Origin: Flavobacterium sp. 1
Lineage (GTDB): Bacteria; Bacteroidota; Bacteroidia; Flavobacteriales; Flavobacteriaceae
DNA length: 64,000 nt
Reading direction: 5' to 3'
Assembly: GCF_002797935.1 (NCBI RefSeq)
Contig: NZ_PGER01000001.1
Coordinates: 3,286,001-3,350,000 of the forward strand
Shown here: positions 61,774-64,000 of the stretch, piece after piece
Layout of the letters: every line of letters begins with the position of its first letter
Numbering within the stretch: the stretch's first letter is position 1
The notes under the pieces: generated by a model
Seen by the model: only the letters and a program-made list of their open reading frames with translations
Database searches by the model: none
What the model was told of the DNA's origin: nothing
Position numbers and translations under genes: made by a program

Positions 61774-62157
61774 ATGAAAAAACAAATACTTATTTTATTA
61801 TTATTAGCTGGGTCAATAGGATACTCACAAACACTGGATTGCAGTAAACTTAAAAACATCAAAGCGTATAATCCTGATTATCCTAAAAAATCTTTTGTGA
61901 TAAAAGGCGCAACTCAAGAAAGTTTTGACAATGGAGTTCTTCAGCTAGTTTGGAGCGTAAAGTGGCTGAGCGACTGTGAATATGAAGTAACTTGTGTTAA
62001 AAAGCTTGTAGAGTCGCAGATGGAGGTCGGAGACAAAATTGTCATGACCATTATTAGCATCGATGGTGATTGTTTTACAATAAAAAGAACTTTCCATGCC
62101 AAAAACTTTCCAGATGGCGATGTAGATCCAGAAAACACCTATTGTATAGCAAAGTAA
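61774..62157 (+). CDS. Hypothetical exported protein
   Basis: A 127-residue protein with signal peptide (MKKQILILLLLAGSIGYSQ) and a small beta-rich mature domain with four cysteines (DCSKL, SDCEYEVTCVKK, GDCFTI, TYCIAK), which could form disulphides. No family recognised. It stands alone and has its own strong terminator, so it is probably a real secreted or periplasmic protein. Confidence 0.7.
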   Translation: MKKQILILLLLAGSIGYSQTLDCSKLKNIKAYNPDYPKKSFVIKGATQESFDNGVLQLVWSVKWLSDCEYEVTCVKKLVESQMEVGDKIVMTIISIDGDCFTIKRTFHAKNFPDGDVDPENTYCIAK

Positions 62158-62184
62158 CTGACTGCTTCACAAATTAACTTAAAT

Positions 62185-62240
62185 AAAAGTTCCAGTAATA
62201 GCGTGATTTTTGAATCTCAAATTACTGGAACTTTTTTATT
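62185..62240 (+). terminator. Terminator after the hypothetical exported protein
   Basis: A 15-bp perfect stem (AAAAGTTCCAGTAAT 62185-62199 with ATTACTGGAACTTTT 62221-62235) and T-run; usable from both strands. Confidence 0.85.
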
Positions 62241-62258
62241 ATTACCAAAGCCACTATT

Positions 62259-62850
62259 TTATTTTAGTATTTGAATATTGTCCCCAGCTCTTGGTACGCT
62301 TTGCACGAGATAAGGGGAATAAAGATTGTCTGCAGCAAATTTATTATAATGAGCTATACTATACACCAATCTAAAATGAGGCCTCGCCCAAACATCTCTT
62401 TCCGCAGTTGGAACAAATGTTGGAGCAATTGTAAATTTGGTCATCTGACCAAAGTCTTGCGTACCATCTTTCTTCCAAACCAAATCAAATTCATGGAGTA
62501 AATACAACCAATCTTTTATGTACCACGTTCCTCTAGCTCAATGTCATTAAGTTAAGGATTAAATGATAAAATGATTGCTGATTTTTGATTAACGATTTCT
62601 GATTTCAGATGTAATACGCCTTGCAAAATCGACAATCTAATATTTAGTCACACCAAATCTGAAATCTGAAATCGTTACCCGAGCCTGAAAGGCGAACAGG
62701 CGAAGCAATCCTCAATCTAAAATCCCTTAACTTAATAACATTGGTCGTAAGCTATTCCCGCACGTCCATAACTCCCAAAGAGAAATTTTTGTTAAAAATA
62801 CTCGGAGCCTGAGCTAATAAATGCAATAAAAATAAACATAAGGATTAAGA
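62259..62850 (-). pseudogene. Maltoporin-like (LamB-type) porin, disrupted
   Basis: On the minus strand the first part (about 62850-62744) encodes a signal-like LFLLHLLAQAPSIFNKNFS, then after a one-base frame loss FGSYGRAGIAYD, the N-terminal barrel motif of maltoporins. It breaks at a 205-bp inverted-repeat element (62539-62743). Beyond it the C terminus resumes (GTWYIKDWLYLLHEFDLVW ... TIAPTFVPTAERDVWARPHF, ending SVPRAGDNIQILK). The middle, several hundred codons of a normal porin, is missing, so the gene is dead. Confidence 0.7.
62539..62743. repeat. Inverted-repeat (MITE-like) element in porin pseudogene
   Basis: Outer arms CAATGTCATTAAGTTAAG (62539-62556) and the complement of the end near 62726-62743 match at 17 of 18 bases; inside, GATTTCTGATTTCAGAT (from about 62598) pairs with the segment ATCTGAAATCTGAAATC near 62658-62675. 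There is no coding potential. It resembles the other self-complementary spacers but is longer and lies inside a coding sequence. Confidence 0.65.
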
Positions 62851-62966
62851 AGAAAGAATTTTTTTGGAGGGAGAACGGACTATGTTCGAACAAAAAAAGT
62901 CAGCCAACAAGATTTTCACTCAATAAAATTGAAAAATCTACTTTTGCCATAGAAAAAAAACAAGTC

Positions 62967-63674
62967 TTACATTTTTAAATAAAAATCCTTTGTAAGTTCA
63001 ACATATTGGGGAGTATAAATATGTCGGGCGGTTTCGATAATTAATTCATCAATAAGAAAAGAAGTAATTTCATTTCGGCTAAAAGCCAATAAACTGCGTT
63101 TAGTTTCCGTGATAGGAGTTCCTTTTACACGTGTAATTTTTAGGGGATATAATTCGTATTCTTTTGCAATAGCCCTAAATTTTTCTTCTTCTTTAAAAGG
63201 AATTATAACAGAAAAAATTCCACTCTCAGAAAGCAACAAAGCAACTGCCTCAATCAAATCTTCAAAAGGCATCGCCTCTTGAAAACGTGCCAGATCTCGT
63301 TGTCCGTTTTCAGATTTATAATCTTCGCCATAAAAAGGAGGATTAGAAACAATTAAATCATACTCATCTTCTGGCTCTTCGACAAATTCATCTAAACCAG
63401 CATGAAAACAAAACAAACGGTCATTCCAAGGGGAATTTTCAAAATTATCTGTAGCTTGTTCGTAAGCCTCTTCGTCAATTTCTAAAGCATCAATTTGTTG
63501 CGAGGCACTTCTTTGTGCCAGCATTAAAGCAATTATTCCCGTTCCTGTTCCAATGTCCAGAATACTGAAAGGATTGTTTTCTATCGGAGTCCAAGCACCT
63601 AGCAAAACACCATCAGTACCAACTTTCATTGCGCAACGGTCTTGTTCAATGGAAAATTGTTTAAATTGAAACAT
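62967..63674 (-). CDS. tRNA1(Val) (adenine37-N6)-methyltransferase-like
   Basis: A 235-residue class I methyltransferase of the TrmN6/YfiC group. Motif I is ILDIGTGTGIIALMLAQ and the N6-adenine motif is DLIVSNPPFYGED; the opening FKQFSIEQDRCAMKVGTDGVLLGAW is the family signature. It modifies A37 of tRNA1(Val) in E. coli; same role is inferred. It ends just before the porin remnant and lies 48 bases downstream of rimM on the same strand, probably in one operon. Confidence 0.92.
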   Translation of the reverse strand: MFQFKQFSIEQDRCAMKVGTDGVLLGAWTPIENNPFSILDIGTGTGIIALMLAQRSASQQIDALEIDEEAYEQATDNFENSPWNDRLFCFHAGLDEFVEEPEDEYDLIVSNPPFYGEDYKSENGQRDLARFQEAMPFEDLIEAVALLLSESGIFSVIIPFKEEEKFRAIAKEYELYPLKITRVKGTPITETKRSLLAFSRNEITSFLIDELIIETARHIYTPQYVELTKDFYLKM

Positions 63675-63722
63675 ATAGAATTTTGATTTCAGATTTTTTT
63701 TAAACTAAATACTAAACGTTTT

Positions 63723-64000
63723 CTACAAATACATTTCTATAAGACCCTCTGGCAAATCCATAATGATTTTTTTGTTTTCTCTATCAATTTTCACCAAGAA
63801 ATGATCAATCATCGGAATCAAGATTTCAGCATCTCCTTTAAGAACTTCAAAAAGAGGCTGAGCAGTGGTATCATTGATAGACTGAATTTCTCCAACATAA
63901 CCCAAGCGTTTGTCCTCTACTTCAAAACCAATTACTTCATGAAAGTAGAATTTATTGCCCGTAAGTTTGGGCAGCATTTTTAGAGGAAGATAAAGATCGC
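63723..64000 (-). CDS. rimM: Ribosome maturation factor RimM (3' part)
   Basis: The gene runs off the right edge; the visible 92 codons encode the PRC-barrel domain that binds S19 (DLYLPLKMLPKLTGNKFYFHE, VGEIQSINDTTAQPLFEV, ILIPMIDHFLVKIDRENKKI). The Met at 63977 is internal, because the frame continues upstream with family-like sequence. In most bacteria rimM lies between rpsP and trmD. Confidence 0.9.
   Translation of the reverse strand, partial: DLYLPLKMLPKLTGNKFYFHEVIGFEVEDKRLGYVGEIQSINDTTAQPLFEVLKGDAEILIPMIDHFLVKIDRENKKIIMDLPEGLIEMYL

Overview
The window is about 65-67% A+T and carries gene families and signals typical of Bacteroidetes, most likely a Flavobacterium or close relative. 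The pointers are promoter -7 boxes of the TAnnTTTG type, absence of clear Shine-Dalgarno sites, a type IX secretion plug protein, CarboxypepD_reg-like and DUF6702 proteins beside an M1 peptidase, a split ISL3-type transposase, and several families of self-complementary intergenic repeats common in this genus. I recognise it as ordinary chromosome: about 60 genes, one intact insertion sequence, three tRNA genes, at least one clear pseudogene, and no CRISPR array, rRNA operon, prophage or origin.

Layout. 0.2-7.5 kb: O-methyltransferase, PAP2 phosphatase/TatA pair, then a minus-strand M1 peptidase, a DUF6702 protein and three CarboxypepD_reg-like proteins, two of them close paralogues. 7.7-10.1 kb: pepE, a 1416-bp IS inserted into a palindromic repeat, and two near-identical tRNA-Gly genes. 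10.5-15.4 kb: two tail-to-tail L,D-transpeptidases and a CBM9/DUF5916 outer-membrane protein. 15.8-33.2 kb: housekeeping metabolism (gpmI, CoA-transferase, map, SNF2 helicase, T9SS plug protein, apaG, pruA, rsmG, desaturase, aspartate aminotransferase, purT). 33.2-40.6 kb: AraC and Crp/Fnr regulators, two pirins, a GNAT/OsmC/YjdI trio, an acetyltransferase and a GH130 protein. 41.0-48.9 kb: a transglutaminase-DUF2126 / circularly permuted ATP-grasp + alpha-E / transglutaminase operon followed by a protein-glutaminase-like gene. 49.3-64 kb: YceI, fabD, a surface-sugar group (galE, DegT aminotransferase, waaA), a repeat-bearing small lipoprotein, tRNA-Leu, prs, rplY, pth, DUF3050, a glutaryl-CoA-dehydrogenase-like gene, a broken maltoporin, trmN6-like and the 3' part of rimM.

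Most interesting. (1) The 41-49 kb cassette combines two transglutaminase-fold enzymes, a predicted peptide-bond-forming CP-ATP-grasp/alpha-E protein and a protein-glutamine deamidase homologue, all predicted to act on protein glutamine, acyl or amide groups; the deamidase is the unexpected member and has no canonical start codon at the expected place. (2) A 16-bp palindrome occurs with identical 22-bp spacing to the -7 box upstream of a pirin gene and of the YceI gene 14 kb away; the pirin gene lies directly after a Crp/Fnr-family regulator, suggesting a small regulon. (3) Two dispersed copies of a structured repeat keep their flanks but have unrelated hairpins in the middle. (4) An ISL3-type element sits inside a palindromic repeat with an 8-bp target duplication, and its transposase is split by a +1 frame change. 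(5) A maltoporin pseudogene has had its middle replaced by a 205-bp inverted-repeat element.
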